This document shows positions 47,640-58,850 of a stretch of DNA of 64,000 bases, piece by piece (within the stretch, counting starts at the first letter, position 1; each line of letters begins with the position of its first letter). A program made the position numbers and the translations under genes. The notes beneath the pieces were generated by a model. That model saw nothing but the letters and a program-made list of their open reading frames with translations. It was not told the DNA's origin and ran no database searches. The stretch is from Sclerodactyla briareus (lineage: Eukaryota; Echinodermata; Holothuroidea; Dendrochirotida; Sclerodactylidae), in assembly GCA_026419785.1 (NCBI GenBank), contig JAODTK010005607.1, positions 1-64,000 of the forward strand. Reading direction: 5' to 3'.

Positions 47640-49590
47640 CACAACCCTCTTCCCCAAGAACGACAACGGTGTAGTCATATCAGCTTTGTTTCAAGTCAGA
47701 CGTTATACCGATTCCATGTTTCATTCATGATAAGTTTGGGCACCCGGTGAAGGAAACAAAATATTATATGCCAGCTTTTGAAATGGATTTGAAGTCCGAT
47801 AACTCTTGTCACGTGAGTTAGCCTACTGGAAAGTATATTCTGTGCAGAATTGCCAGCACAGCACGATTGCTCAATTGAGAGTGCATAACACCATACACAA
47901 AACCAAGTGAAACAACAAGTAGTAGTGTGTGTACACAGGTAGTGCGGTCATTTCAACATCAACTAGATATCTCTCCCACACAATTAAGTCCAGGGGTTTT
48001 GGCATCGCAGGTGATAACGGCAAAACCTCGAGCGGTAGCGAGCGCCGCGAAACAAATGCTGTGGCATGTGACTGAGTAGGCTCGGTACTCAAGCCGGATG
48101 GCTTGATCCACTGATTTTCACTGGATACAACGTGCTAATAGCAGTTTTAGCACATGGATTTTAGCACATTTAAGATCAAATTCCGGCTATGTCTTGCTTC
48201 GGTATCCAGCCAAATGGAGGCGAGGGTTAGCGGTAGCTACGGCCAATTCGTAGTTGAGTGTCCTTAGGTATAGCGCGATGACAAGCATATAACCTAGGTA
48301 AGGTATGAACGATGTTTTGTGAGTTCGTATCCGGGAAGGGTGGGCGTGGGGGGGGGATGGCAAGTTCATGTGTAAATTGCAAGACATTTTTGTTTCAACC
48401 TGTGTGTTATATTTTGCATGTGTGTTTGCTTACAGGGTTATATTTTTGAGCGTAAATGTTGCAATTCTGACTGCCCATATGTTATGGGTAATTGGTATAA
48501 GAACTAGAGGAGCATTTTACCGATTCAGCTGATGCTAATAATCCGGTCTGATTCCGATATGCATGAATCGTTTGAACAATGGATGACAGAAGTTTTGACT
48601 ATAAAATGTGGTTGGATGACAGAGTTTTCAGTTATTTAGTAGAATCAGAACATTGTAGGTCTGCAATAGTGTAAAGGAAAACAGGGTACTGGGGTAGGGT
48701 GCAGTCATGAGTAGCTGGGAAAAGGGGGGGTTTGGGGTATGTGAGCGACTCCAGGGGGATAATTTATATGTGGATTTTGCGGTTACGGCCCCCTACTCGT
48801 TGGATACCCTATGTTAGACCCTCGTGTACCGATGAACCTAGAGGATGTATTTTTATTGAAAACGTCTCTATGTTAGACCGTATGAAAAGTAAGCAAACAC
48901 ATAAACGGAAGCAATAGTTACAGTGATAAACCTGCATTTTGTGTGATAATATGTTACATTGAACATATGAGTTTTTCATATTAATGTAGCGTATGTCTAC
49001 AGGTAACCTTTTACTCATTTGCATAAAAATAACTTGTTCAAGTGGACTCTCCAAAAAAATGGTTGGGACTTCCAAAATTGGCAGAGACTTTGCGCGTTTT
49101 GTGATGCGAGGCCCGGGACTCTTGGCATATCAGACCTAAAACGAATAAACTTGAGAAGTGCGTTTCACCAACAGGCGTTCCAATAATTCGATACGGGGGA
49201 CATGCATGTTTCGTTTCTGCGCAAGTGAGTAAGTATGTTTTATTGAACCAAAATGGAATTTCGACTAATGACTCTTCCTATAATAATAACCTGATGAAAG
49301 CCTACTTCTGAATTAACTTTGCAGTTGTTATCTGGAATCAGTAGAAATATGACTCTATTTATGAGGAAACATTAACTAAAATCTTATCCTAAGATAATTT
49401 TGAATAAAAAACAATTTTTGATTAGGAAAAATAAATACGAATGTCGCCTGTTAAACCGTCAGTATGTGCAGTTTATCACCCCCGCCCACTAGTTCGGGAG
49501 ACCAATATTGAAGGAGCTGGTTCGTACTTTTTCAATCGCGGAAGAGGCATGACGATTTTTCAGTGACTTGCACTGTTGGCTACTTAGAAA
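47640..49590. other. No supported gene
   Basis: No exon with two good splice sites was found. ORFs at 47871-48387 (minus) and 48732-48917 (plus) are unsupported. Confidence 0.45.
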
Positions 49591-49591
49591 T

Positions 49592-49651
49592 ATGAAACGA
49601 CTGTTGTCCAGAACCTACAAACTTTCGAAAGATGCAGAGCGTTTACCAGAG
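49592..49651 (+). CDS. Putative plus-strand nuclear-protein gene, first coding exon
   Basis: ATG opens 20 codons, MKRLLSRTYKLSKDAERLPE, ending at the near-consensus donor GAG|GTGAGG in phase 0. It joins in frame to the 51583 exon. Intron-like sequence follows, including a second pyrimidine-rich acceptor (TTCTTCGTCTTTCAG) with a 13-nt segment before GTAAAT at 49723. That segment could be an alternative micro-exon, but in phase 0 it would introduce a stop. An alternative start at 49660 (MSSQFEVIGLF) would read through it. The basic N-terminus suits nuclear or nucleolar targeting. Confidence 0.45.
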
Positions 49652-49724
49652 GTGAGGAGATGTCTTCTCAATTTGAAGTCATCGGTCTCTTTACTTCTTC
49701 GTCTTTCAGTATTCGGAATGAGGT

Positions 49725-51580
49725 AAATTATGTAGTAGTAATTTACTAAGATTACGTGGACGTAGCTCCTGATGGACTTTACGCAAGCCAATTTTCGACG
49801 AAGTGCTCCCTAACGTAGAGAAGTGTAGCCTAATGTTAATTTGACCCTGTTGATTAGTATATGCGAAGCCCATTTACTTCGTAGATAATAGAGGGTGGAC
49901 CCTGCAAACCTGGAGGCTTTTCTTGTGTGTTTTATACAATGGTTGATGTCGATAGACATGAGTTATATGTCCCTCTCTTTCTTTGTACTCGAGATTCTGA
50001 CTGGCTTCCACAAGCGTAAGCAGAGAGAAGAGGTATCATGAGCAGAAGATGCCGAGAAGGTGAAGGAGGAGGCTCGGGAGTTGAGACGGGAGAAGAAAAA
50101 AGGTTCATGGATGGATAGGGCATAAATGCGTGCGTTGTTCCTGGTAGGTCTTCCGTGGTCCACCGTAGTATATAATCATGTTCTTGTTGATTTACTCTGT
50201 GTTGATGTACCCAGACAGACAAAATCACTATAATTCTAGAAATTTCTAGTTTCATGAAAATTGTGTACCAATACGACCTCAGTCTGTGGTTGCTTCTTTA
50301 TCTTGATCCTGCGCTACAGTAGGGCTGGGGATGTAGGAATTACAGTTGCCACAGTATTTCATGCTTTCGTAGATATATTAACTTGAGATAGCTTAGCTTA
50401 GTCGGTAGTGACTTGAAATAGAATAAATGCAATTTCAAAGTGAATTGAAGCCCTAGGGGGTTCTTCGCATGCCTACAGACACGCATATCTCTAAAAAACG
50501 TCTCACACTAAGATGGTGTAAAAGTAGTACCGGCTAGGGATGGAGTAGGTGCGACAGCATTGGCTGTCAGGGGGTGTGGTTTGAGTGAACATGGGTGGTG
50601 CAGGGCCGGTCTTCATCAGATTACTAATGAACGGGGGGTTACGGTAAGTCGTAGTTGCTGCCCCACTTTTCTACCATAACTTTGAACAAGAATCCTAATC
50701 TTATCGTATATGTGTTGTGTGTCAATTAACCTATTTTACATTACAACCTAAAATAAATCCATTGTTAGCCCTCTTCTCAGATTTTATACATGGTTATTAG
50801 GTGCACTTCTCTGATGCCTTCACAAGGTCGCTACACACTCGCTTTATATTCAACCCTCTCACTGCCTCAAAGAGCTTTCCTCCCCAGGCGCTGTTTCACA
50901 TGCCCTGAGCCCCCCTTTTTTTTTGTTGTCCCCCCTTCGGGTTGTATCCATAGCCAAGTTTATAGTTGACACTTGTTCATGGTTGTGTTTGTAACAGGCA
51001 GTGTAATGCCACTATTGCAGCTCCATTGAAAAGTCCCCTGGGGAGGGGAAAAACAGAAGTAGATACAAACGGTATGTTGGGTTGGTCAGACCATAGAAAG
51101 TACTGTACTCCATAGGTTAACATATGATAGGGTTTGCCCCTCAGAGGTAATGTGGTATCTGCTGGAAAGTGTTAACCTCTTCCTGACGTGTTCATGCTGT
51201 GTCAATGGGTACAACACAAGAACTATAATTGGATCATTTCATTGTGTGAATATTTTCAGTTAATCTGGCCTAGGTTGGTGGAGTCTGGTTCTTTGTCTGT
51301 TTTTGTTTCCAATTGCTGTGTTGTAATTCACGTATTGTAATGGGGACATGGCACATGATAATGACATGGTTTCCCCCAACTATGAAACCCCTCGAGTTGG
51401 TTTGACTCATATCTCCCTTCATCAACCAAGTGACCATGGGACCTTGCGAAATGAAATGCAAGTTATGATTATTCATAACTGTTTATTAATGGTGTTTCTA
51501 TGAATTTTGAGGAGGGGAGGGGGTTCTGCTCCTGTACCTGATACCTATCTGTTGGCTTTTCCGATTCAAGTTTTCTTAAC
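49725..51580. other. Intron of the putative 49.6-56.5 kb gene; no other feature
   Basis: No repeat or exon was recognised, apart from T- and C-runs near 50910-50930. Confidence 0.35.
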
Positions 51581-51582
51581 AG

Positions 51583-51630
51583 TTCTATTCAGATGAGTCT
51601 TGGAATGACGACACCAGCCAGGACAGGAAG
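51583..51630 (+). CDS. Putative plus-strand nuclear-protein gene, second exon
   Basis: Acceptor AAGTTTTCTTAACAG precedes 48 nt reading FYSDESWNDDTSQDRK, then the weaker donor AAG|GTGTCA. It enters and exits in phase 0, compatible with the 49592 exon before and the 53123 exon after. It is strongly acidic and hydrophilic. A second acceptor 10 bases downstream (TTCTATTCAG) is possible. Confidence 0.45.
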
Positions 51631-52186
51631 GTGTCATGATCTTCCAAACCATACTGTTTTAACCTCGTGACCTCTGTGACATATATATACCTTCAATGTA
51701 GAGGGACAAGCTTTGGCCTCACAAGGTAAAATTCTATGATTGGCATAGCTCCTGCTTTCCACTATGGTTTGAGTCAAGCTTCCAACACACTCCTCATGCA
51801 TGTCACATTTTCATTGTTTCACAATTGCCACTGGTTCCATGGCGATCCAGTTCCTATGGTTGATTTGCCGTGAAAACCTTTTCCCATTAGTGACATCTTC
51901 CCAAAACACAAGTAATCTTTGTATCAGCATGAAATGTGTTCGGACTTGTCTGTTTTGTGATTGTTTTGGGTCAGGCATCAATCTCACTTGAGTAGAATGG
52001 AGCATACTGTGTGTATCCTGTCAGCTAATGGTGCATATTAACGAGAAAGTCTGAATTTGCTACAAGTCCTGTGAGGCTTTTGAGCAATAGTTTTTATCTG
52101 GTTCTTGGGTAAAGGATACATTGTTCACATTGTTGTAGCAGGTATGCCCTTTTTTTCAAAGCTCAAACCAGCTAGCTGGTTGAGCT

Positions 52187-52276
52187 ATTGTAATCTTCCA
52201 TGTCACTCTAATCTATCTATCTACTATCTATCATCTTCTATCTGTCTGTCTGTCGTCTCTGTCTGTCTGTCTGTCC
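52187..52276 (+). repeat. (CTAT)n(CTGT)n compound microsatellite
   Basis: ATCTATCTATCTACTATC gives way to CTGTCTGTCTGTC. It is imperfect, about 90 bases long. Confidence 0.9.
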
Positions 52277-52464
52277 AGTGTGTTAGCATTGCCTATTTGG
52301 CCCCCAAACGGGTCCATCTGTGATGGCTGGTCGACCAAACTTGGACACAATGTTTATTGACCCATGGACATGTTTTGCTTTGTGGAAGTCCAGGTCAAAG
52401 GTCATTAAAGGGGCAGTATAACCATTACATTTAATTTCCCTATGTATCTCCTCTTTACTATTTT

Positions 52465-52870
52465 TGGGTGCACAGTGCTGATTGTTCGATCCAAATGATG
52501 GTCTAACAGCGTACATTTCGGGGTGTTCAGAATTTTTGGCCCAAGGCCCGTTGTGGGCCCTCTGAGGGCCCCTTGTATGAAATTTTCAACACTAGTAATT
52601 GAAATCATCTCCTCCCACAAGATTTCATTTGATGTTCTTCATAGTTTTACATGTAACGGACCTTTGGGTGGAGGCCATGGGTTGTTTCACAGTAATTTTG
52701 GGTTCAAGTTCCCATTTGGGCCCCAGGGCCCATTATATGAAATCTTGCAAAATCTTTTTTCTCTTACAAATTTTAATGCACAGTGCTGATGTTCATTCAC
52801 TAATGATGGTCTAATAGGCTGTACCTTAGGGTTGGTCAGGGATATAGACCCAAGGCCCAGTAATCACTGT
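52465..52870 (+). repeat. Direct repeat with ~308-bp spacing
   Basis: The phrase CACAGTGCTGAT is followed by AATGATGGTCTAA at 52471 and again at 52779. Each is followed by CAAGGCCC and GTGGGCC motifs. A related half-unit lies between them (TTTGGGCCCCAGGGCCC). It is non-coding. Confidence 0.65.
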
Positions 52871-53122
52871 GGGCCTGCAGCCCATGTGGAATGTTTGTTG
52901 ACTGCTTTGTCCCTGCATGGTCAAAAGTTCGTAAAGGGCTCACAAGGCCATTGTTTAAAACTGCCTACTTGGCCTCATGTCTTGAACATTGTCACATAAT
53001 TGTACACTTTGTCTTTTGTATCATTTGTGGCGGTTTGAGCTACATCCACCTCGGTGGCTCTAGTTTTTTTAGAGAGTTGCAACCTTTTCACTTTTATGTG
53101 TCTTCTCTTCGCTCATCCACAG

Positions 53123-53279
53123 GTGGAATATGAGAGCGACCAAGCGTCCGACGGAGACGGGGAGTGATGACGAATCGGGGGATGATTTTGGTTTCCTCCC
53201 AGGCACCAGAAGGAAACAAAGCTGTAATGGAAAGTCTGGAGAAATGCCCCGAAAAGAACTTCCAGGACAGAGAGATTGA
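53123..53279 (+). CDS. Putative plus-strand nuclear-protein gene, third exon with disrupted frame
   Basis: Acceptor TTCGCTCATCCACAG and the perfect donor GA|GTAAGT bound 157 nt. In the entry phase (0) it reads VEYESDQASDGDGE and then stops (TGA at 53165). The next frame reads TGSDDESGDDFGFLPG across the middle. The third frame reads SSQAPEGNKAVMESLEKCPE, then KNFQDREIE, at the end, and only that frame joins the last exon. Two single-base indels (for example in the G-runs near 53159 and 53177) would reconcile them. Either the sequence has errors, the gene is dying, or splicing is more complex: a second acceptor, TTTCCTCCCAG, precedes 53203. Confidence 0.5.
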
Positions 53280-53674
53280 GTAAGTTCACATAGAGTTTGC
53301 TGAGTCAGGAAATGGTTTCTTTGGCTTTCCGTGTTTCTACGGCACAGATTGTTTCCCACCTGTCAGGCATGGAGATATCACCACTTTGTACCTATATATG
53401 TACAACCCAACATTGTTTCCCGAACACTGAGGTGGTTGCCATCTAGGCCTCTCTGATGGAAGAAGTGCCTTAGCCTGTGGCACAAAGAATTTTACTTTTT
53501 CTTTGTCATATCTAAATTATGTGGAACTTTACATCAACGCCTGATCCACACTCCACCAACAAAGAAGATCGATAGATATGCCTTATTCAGTGTTATTATC
53601 GAGTTAAAAATCCATATTAACAGCAGTCTGGGAGGCGACCAACATCATCCTGTTCAAAATGTTTTCATTTTATA

Positions 53675-54752
53675 TGTTTTTTTTGATTCCTTGAACAAGT
53701 CAGAGATCGTTGCGCAGTCAAGTTGTGTGTGTGTGTGGGTGTGGGTGTGTGTGCGTTTGTAACAGGTGTAAAACGGGACGCTTCGTCTGATTTCCCCTTG
53801 TGAACCGTAGGACACACATATAAGGGGGGAAGGCTCTTTGTTTCAATGTATGCATAGGGTGATTGCACAACGTAAAAATGCATATAAACAAGATCCTCGG
53901 TTGGGGGTCCATTGTCAGGTCCCTTGTGTGACCCCCGTTTGATATTAAAGTACAACATGTTAATATGTTCCACGGTTTGCAGTGTGTCCACGCTCCCTAG
54001 TGTACAGGCATACACATACTTTGTCCTCGGTTGCATAGTTACACACATACCGTCCTCGTTTGCCGTCGTTACATGTCTGTGTGTGTGGTGTGTTTATGTG
54101 TGTGTGACCGACCCAGCTTGTAACACGAGAACTCCGGGTGTGTCTCCGTTTTCTGAGTTGGTCGGCTCATACTTGATGTGTGTGTTCTTCCCATGATAGT
54201 ACATGACCCTAATGTTTCGGGTCTGGTCGAGGTCATACCTGAGGTCACCAGAGGTGAAAGGTTGAAAACCTGTAACCGATCATCCTGAATTGTTGGTCTG
54301 ATCATGGTGAAATTTGGTGTGTAGCTTTCTTATGGGGAGCATGAGAACCCTATTGTTTTGGTGTAGGTCGAGGTGAATTTTGGTCGAAAATATAAAATTT
54401 GTGAAAAGTCAACATTTTGGCCAATTTTGGCTTGTAAACACAAGAACTGGACCCTGCCTGGATGGATTAAGCTCATACTCGGTATGTGTGTTCCCCACGA
54501 TGAGTACATGAACCTATTGTTTTGGGTCAGGTCAGAGGTCATCTGAGGTCGCCATGGTCAAGTCTGAAAATCTCAAAATTCAGTGTGTAGCTTTCTTATG
54601 AAGAGTATAGGAACCCTATTGGTTGGATGGGATAAACGGGAAATTTGTCAGTTGTTATGTTGCCCATAATGAGCTGGTGCAATCTCCCATTTGTCTTGTG
54701 TCTAGCTATAAGTTGTCAGAAAGAGTCAAGGAATCACTAAGCCTTTTGGCTT
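53675..54752 (-). repeat. Dispersed repeat family B, inverted copy
   Basis: Read on the minus strand, it starts at the hairpin AAGCC-AAAA-GGCTT (54739-54752). It carries the family phrases (ATAGGTTCATGTACTC, AAGAAAGCTACACA). It ends with a CA tract, TGACTGCGCAACGATCTC and an A-rich tail, AAGGAATCAAAAAAAA, near 53675. A second CA tract lies at about 54070. It directly abuts a SINE-B copy on its 5' side. Confidence 0.65.
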
Positions 54753-54755
54753 TCT

Positions 54756-55095
54756 GGTTTGATGATGTACTTGCTGAGCAGAGGCTCCAACCCACTCAAG
54801 GCCGGGCAGGGTACTGCACGTTTTGTCTGCTGTGAATCCTCGACCAGGTACATGGAATTATAAAGGCAATGCCTCCACGACTGAACCTCAATGTTGGGGT
54901 GGGGTTTATCACACCCAGACGGCAATATGCAAATGCCTACCCCACATTTGTCCTTGCTCCAATCCATCATATCTAGCCCCCAGAGAGAAGGCATAACAGG
55001 TCCCATTTTTAAAGAAGCTTTGTGGGGACCCGACTGGATTTGAACCCAGATCTCCTGGCTAATGAGCCTTTGCTCTACCAACTGTACTAATCACT
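54756..55095 (-). mobile_element. tRNA-derived SINE, family SINE-B
   Basis: On the minus strand, a head with GTTGGTAGAGCAAAGG (A-box-like) and a B-box, GGTTCAAATCC, at about 55033-55043 is followed by the body start TTTAAAAATGGGACCTGTT, as in the 37.4-37.7 kb copy. Anticodon and acceptor arms do not form a proper tRNA, so it is not called as a tRNA gene. Confidence 0.75.
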
Positions 55096-55274
55096 CGGTA
55101 TTGTGGCATAATACTTCCTAGGATTTAGATCAGTGGTTATCCCAACAAGTACGATATCACGGCGATGATGCAAGATGTATGCAGGCGCCTCTGGTAGCCT
55201 GTTGCCAGTAATAGGTGGGTATGGCCAAGAAAAGGAGACGACTCTCAGAGCTGGCAGAATTTTTTTGAGGAGGG

Positions 55275-55765
55275 ATGGTTGGAAAAATGGTAGAGTGGTA
55301 TCAGTGAGACTTTACAAAGCAGATATTTCAGGTTCAAAATCTGGTAGTCACCGGACGTTTTTACCTGGGTGGCTGTGCTTGCAGTTGCCTTTGGCGAGGT
55401 CTTGGTCTTCACTACGTGGTTCCACTGTGGTGCAGTGGATTTTCTGGGGTTTGTTACGGGATATTTGCAATGAGTCTTGTTTGTCGGCTATGAGCAGTCA
55501 CATTGAACTTGAACTTCTGCTCTTCCAGGTTCTGAGGAAGTGGTCGGGTCATGGAGTTCACTGATAGTCCTTTCGGATAGGGATGTAAAATGGCGGTCCC
55601 GGTAGCAGGTTGGGATTGGTTACACCCCTACCTTGTTATCATCTGAGCAATAATCGAGAAGAGAAGGCAAGTTATTGCCGGTGCTCATCCACAATCAATA
55701 CCGCCAGGATTCTAGATGAGCCTTATTGGCTCCCTGAATCCATAGAAATCAAATTGATTCCCTAG
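55275..55765 (+). mobile_element. tRNA-derived SINE, family SINE-A
   Basis: The head includes ATGGTAGAGTGGTATCAG and a B-box-like GGTTCAAAATC at about 55331-55341. The body shares TCTGGGGTTTGTTACGGG, ATGAGCAGTC, CATTGAACTT and CGGTGCTCATCCAC in order with 58.4-58.85 kb. Both copies lie in plus orientation about 3.1 kb apart. Confidence 0.75.
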
Positions 55766-56364
55766 GTGCGGATTGGAGTGCGGTATAACTCATAAATGTG
55801 AAACCCACATGCGCATGGTCGGTGAAAGTGTTCTGGTATTGTTATTCGATTTGCTAGATTGAGAACATGGGGTTCCATTGGGGCATAATTTATTCAAAAT
55901 AGAATGGAAGGAGCCCCTAACATTACGGCATCAATGTCACAAATAGATTCTGTGGGATATCTACCTCATGAAGCCAATCATAGTCCGTATGAATGAGCTG
56001 CTGTATTTTTGTGATCCTTCGACGTCATTATATAGTTCATTCAACGCAGTAGTTCGATTATTTAATTTGTCCCGCATCCTGCATCTGCATTTATGGAGTC
56101 CTACTTTCACAGTCTGTTTGTCACCGAGTATTACTTAGAGGGACTGTTCTGGTCAATAGGCCTGATCACATTGCAGTCTAAAGATATAAAACTGATATGG
56201 GGTCAAAGGTCAACAGAGTACTCATGGGTCTTTTATTCAAATTTATTTCATTATTTGTATAGTTTGTGCCATCGTGTCATACCAAGTCTTCTCCACCTGA
56301 TATACTTTCATTGCAATTGTATCAAATTTTGACATTATTTAGTTTTATCCACTTTGGTTTACAG

Positions 56365-56527
56365 GTCTCAGAAAGAGAAGGAAATTAAAAAAATAGGGAA
56401 GATCCTCAAACGTAAAAGCAGGAGAAAACTGAAGCCTGGCATGTCATCCGCTCGTCGCCTCAGCAGTAAGAGGGGGAAGGGACTGTCAACGAAGCGGAAG
56501 CACATTAGAATAGGCAAGAGGAGATGA
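56365..56527 (+). CDS. Putative plus-strand nuclear-protein gene, last exon
   Basis: Acceptor CCACTTTGGTTTACAG precedes 54 codons ending at TGA. It reads SQKEKEIKKIGKILKRKSRR, then KLKPGMSSARRLSSKRGKG and KRKHIRIGKRR. The phase (one base completing GA|G) fits the donor at 53279. Roughly half of the residues are Lys or Arg, in clusters typical of nuclear or nucleolar localisation and RNA binding, so a ribosome-biogenesis-type role is plausible but not shown. Together the exons would encode a protein of about 140 residues: basic start, acidic middle, basic tail. I do not recognise the family. Confidence 0.6.
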
Positions 56528-57444
56528 GGTTACCCGGCACCACCCCATTCTGCTATCGAGAGCATCTTGCAATTATGCAAATACCCGGCGAAAAGGGATC
56601 ACCACACAACATCCTTCACTTCTTGTCAGACAAAGTGTCTTCTGCATTCAAGTGTTTCAGCGATCAATTTCTGCCAAAATTGCAGCCCAGGTCTGCATCT
56701 TTCCTGGACATATGCTGTAATTCAGACTCACTATCAGATGGGTTACAGGCTTTATTTGTGTAATTTGGCAGGATTAAGTTATTGGGACAGTCAACTGCAA
56801 TTTGGGTCATCCTTGCATGTTGTCCCTGGAGACTTCTGCCTCACTTTACAAACCGCATTGGTACATCTCAGTTTGATGTTTTTCACCAGTGGATAAACAA
56901 ATGCCTTCTACAAACAGTCCCTCAGGCAGGAGGTTACAGATCAGTGTTACAGACTGAGAATACCATCTACTGTTCGCTTTATGAGCAGCCATTACCTAAT
57001 GACTTAGTACTCATCACGGTACCATAGGTGATACATTTGAGCATTTCCATCTCTGCAGTTAGACAAGATAGAATAGCGCATCTGTTGAGAGGGCCTGAGA
57101 GGTGACTTATGGGATAGCTTTCACGTATCAGCCTTCTTCTCCAGGATCTACTTTGCGTTCCAATTCTGCCGATTAAGGCTGGAAATCCATTGTTGGGTTA
57201 TGTGTCCGCGATGGATGTGAAAATCACATATTTCCTGAAAAATGAACATTGTGCAGGGAGAGAACACACTATATTAAAGTTCTGTGGAAAGACTCTAAAA
57301 AAAGGAGCAGCCCTTGCGTATGTCAGTAATTGGCTCTTTTAGGAAGATGTTCTATTGAATTTAGTGGTGGTGATATGCATCTGATACATACACATTAGTA
57401 CAAGTACCTATTTCGTTTATTTAAAATTTGTTTTGCCTCTGCAG
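56528..57444 (+). other. Probable 3' untranslated and intergenic sequence
   Basis: ORFs overlapping 56567-57027 are unsupported by splice signals. About 57135-57374 is one half of a direct repeat whose other half is at the end of the window (63760-64000). Confidence 0.4.
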
Positions 57445-57613
57445 AACCAATATATATCTCTGCACTGGTCCCTTCTCAGCCACACAAATTCGTCACATGC
57501 TTACCGGACCGCATACACAACACATAATAAACAATTTAAATGTTGTATATTGTCACTGTCCAGAGGGCAGCATGTCTTGGAAATGTATTGAAAATGTAAT
57601 GACTAATAAACAG
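57445..57613 (+). CDS. Candidate internal exon, cysteine-containing
   Basis: A very good acceptor (TTTGTTTTGCCTCTGCAG) and donor (CAG|GTATGC) bound 169 nt. The open frame reads TNIYLCTGPFSATQIRHMLT, then NNLNVVYCHCPEGSMSWKCI. It enters needing two upstream bases and exits in phase 0, which fits the exon starting at 57805. It contains several Cys (LC, YCHCPEG, WKC), as in an extracellular module, but no named domain is claimed. Confidence 0.4.
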
Positions 57614-57804
57614 GTATGCGTAATGCTATATTTGATTTTTTCTTTCAAAGTAATATCAATTTAAAATGTTCATGTTATTTACAAACTCACTGTCTGGTTC
57701 TCGGGTATTCCGTCCCTAATGTGTGAAGATTCACATTCTCCATTAATATGGTAATGAGAGGGACAAATGAACACGACAGCATCAGTTCTATCAGCTCACC
57801 TCAG

Positions 57805-57948
57805 CCATGTAGCAGGGGTGTGAGCTATTGTGATTGTGCTGTATTCTGTGGAATTCAAATTGACGCTGTGACTGCCATAACACAAGTAGGCCAGAAAAAA
57901 AGGATATTGGATATAAAGGATATCATTCATGATTCAGGTGCTGAAACG
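57805..57948 (+). CDS. Candidate internal exon following 57613
   Basis: After CAGCTCACCTCAG, 48 codons read PCSRGVSYCDCAVFCGIQID, then AVTAITQVGQKKRILDIKDI, ending at ACG|GTAATC in phase 0 (an earlier donor, TCAG|GTGCTG, at 57937 is also possible). Phase in and out match the neighbours. It is again Cys-containing. A third segment, 58080-58301 (TYYYTINTVRSSTAKVPDDI to a stop), could follow but has a poor acceptor. Confidence 0.35.
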
Positions 57949-58079
57949 GTAATCTAGCACACCTGAAACAAATGCAGTTTCAGTGTCAACGGATGTCTCA
58001 CCTATGACCCAGATATTTGATGGCACTGATTACCAGAACGACGTTGGATTATGCAACGGTTAAAAGTCGAAAACAGTAG

Positions 58080-58301
58080 CAATCTATGCTCTACCCATAT
58101 AAACCAATGCAATCTAAGACGTATTATTACACCATTAATACAGTGAGATCTTCCACAGCAAAGGTCCCTGATGATATCTGCGAAGACATGTCCATATATA
58201 CTAGGAAACTAATTCGGCCGTCACACGCCCCAGTACACAACAGAAGCCCATCAGCCTTGACATCTCATGTTATCCCTGGAATGCATAGCATGCGATGTTA
58301 G
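58080..58301 (+). CDS. Weak candidate terminal exon
   Basis: The open frame from 58080 to TAG at 58299 includes DDICEDMSIYTRKLIRPSHA. The upstream AAACAGTAG lacks a pyrimidine tract, so the acceptor is doubtful. The phase would fit the 57948 donor. Confidence 0.25.
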   Translation, partial: QSMLYPYKPMQSKTYYYTINTVRSSTAKVPDDICEDMSIYTRKLIRPSHAPVHNRSPSALTSHVIPGMHSMRC

Positions 58302-58409
58302 CAACTGGTTGTTGCGATCGTACTATGTGTATGAATAGCTGACACCTTATGTAGCTATAGTGTTTGTTTGGGATCAAAAGAGAATTGTAACGACTGCAAG
58401 AGAATACTT

Positions 58410-58850
58410 CTACCTAGCGAGAATGGCAGAGGCGGTATCATTGATGCTTTGTAAACAATTTTTCTGGGTTCGAATCTCAGCAATCAGTGGCTGTACTTGC
58501 AGCTGTGATGGGCAAGGTCTTGGTTCCGTTGTAAGGGCAAGGTCATGGTTCCGTTTTAATGTAGTGGACTTCTGGGGTTTGTTACGGGAATTGCAATAAG
58601 TCTCCTCGGTTGGCTATAAGCAGTCGCATTGAACTTTCCACAACTCCTTCACTGATCGTCCATACAGAGAGAACGTAAAATGGCAGTCCTGGGAGAAGGT
58701 TGGGATTGTTTACCGCCCTGCTTCGCTATCTTCTGAGCACTAGTCAAGAAGAGAAGGCGAGTTATCGTCGGTGCTCATCCACGATCAATATGCCTAAGGT
58801 CCTACGATGAGGCCTTAATTACTTCCTGATCTCATATAAATCAATAACCA
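58410..58850 (+). mobile_element. tRNA-derived SINE, family SINE-A
   Basis: The head carries ATGGCAGAGGCGGTATCA and B-box-like GGTTCGAATCT at about 58469-58479. The body matches 55.3-55.77 kb through TCTGGGGTTTGTTACGGG and CGGTGCTCATCCAC. The A-rich end (TATAAATCAATAACC) runs straight into a family-B 5' end. Confidence 0.75.

Noticed and set aside
55020..55095. tRNA gene on the minus strand
   Set aside because: Same reason as at 37.6 kb: only the promoter boxes and one stem survive, and the body is shared with another SINE copy.
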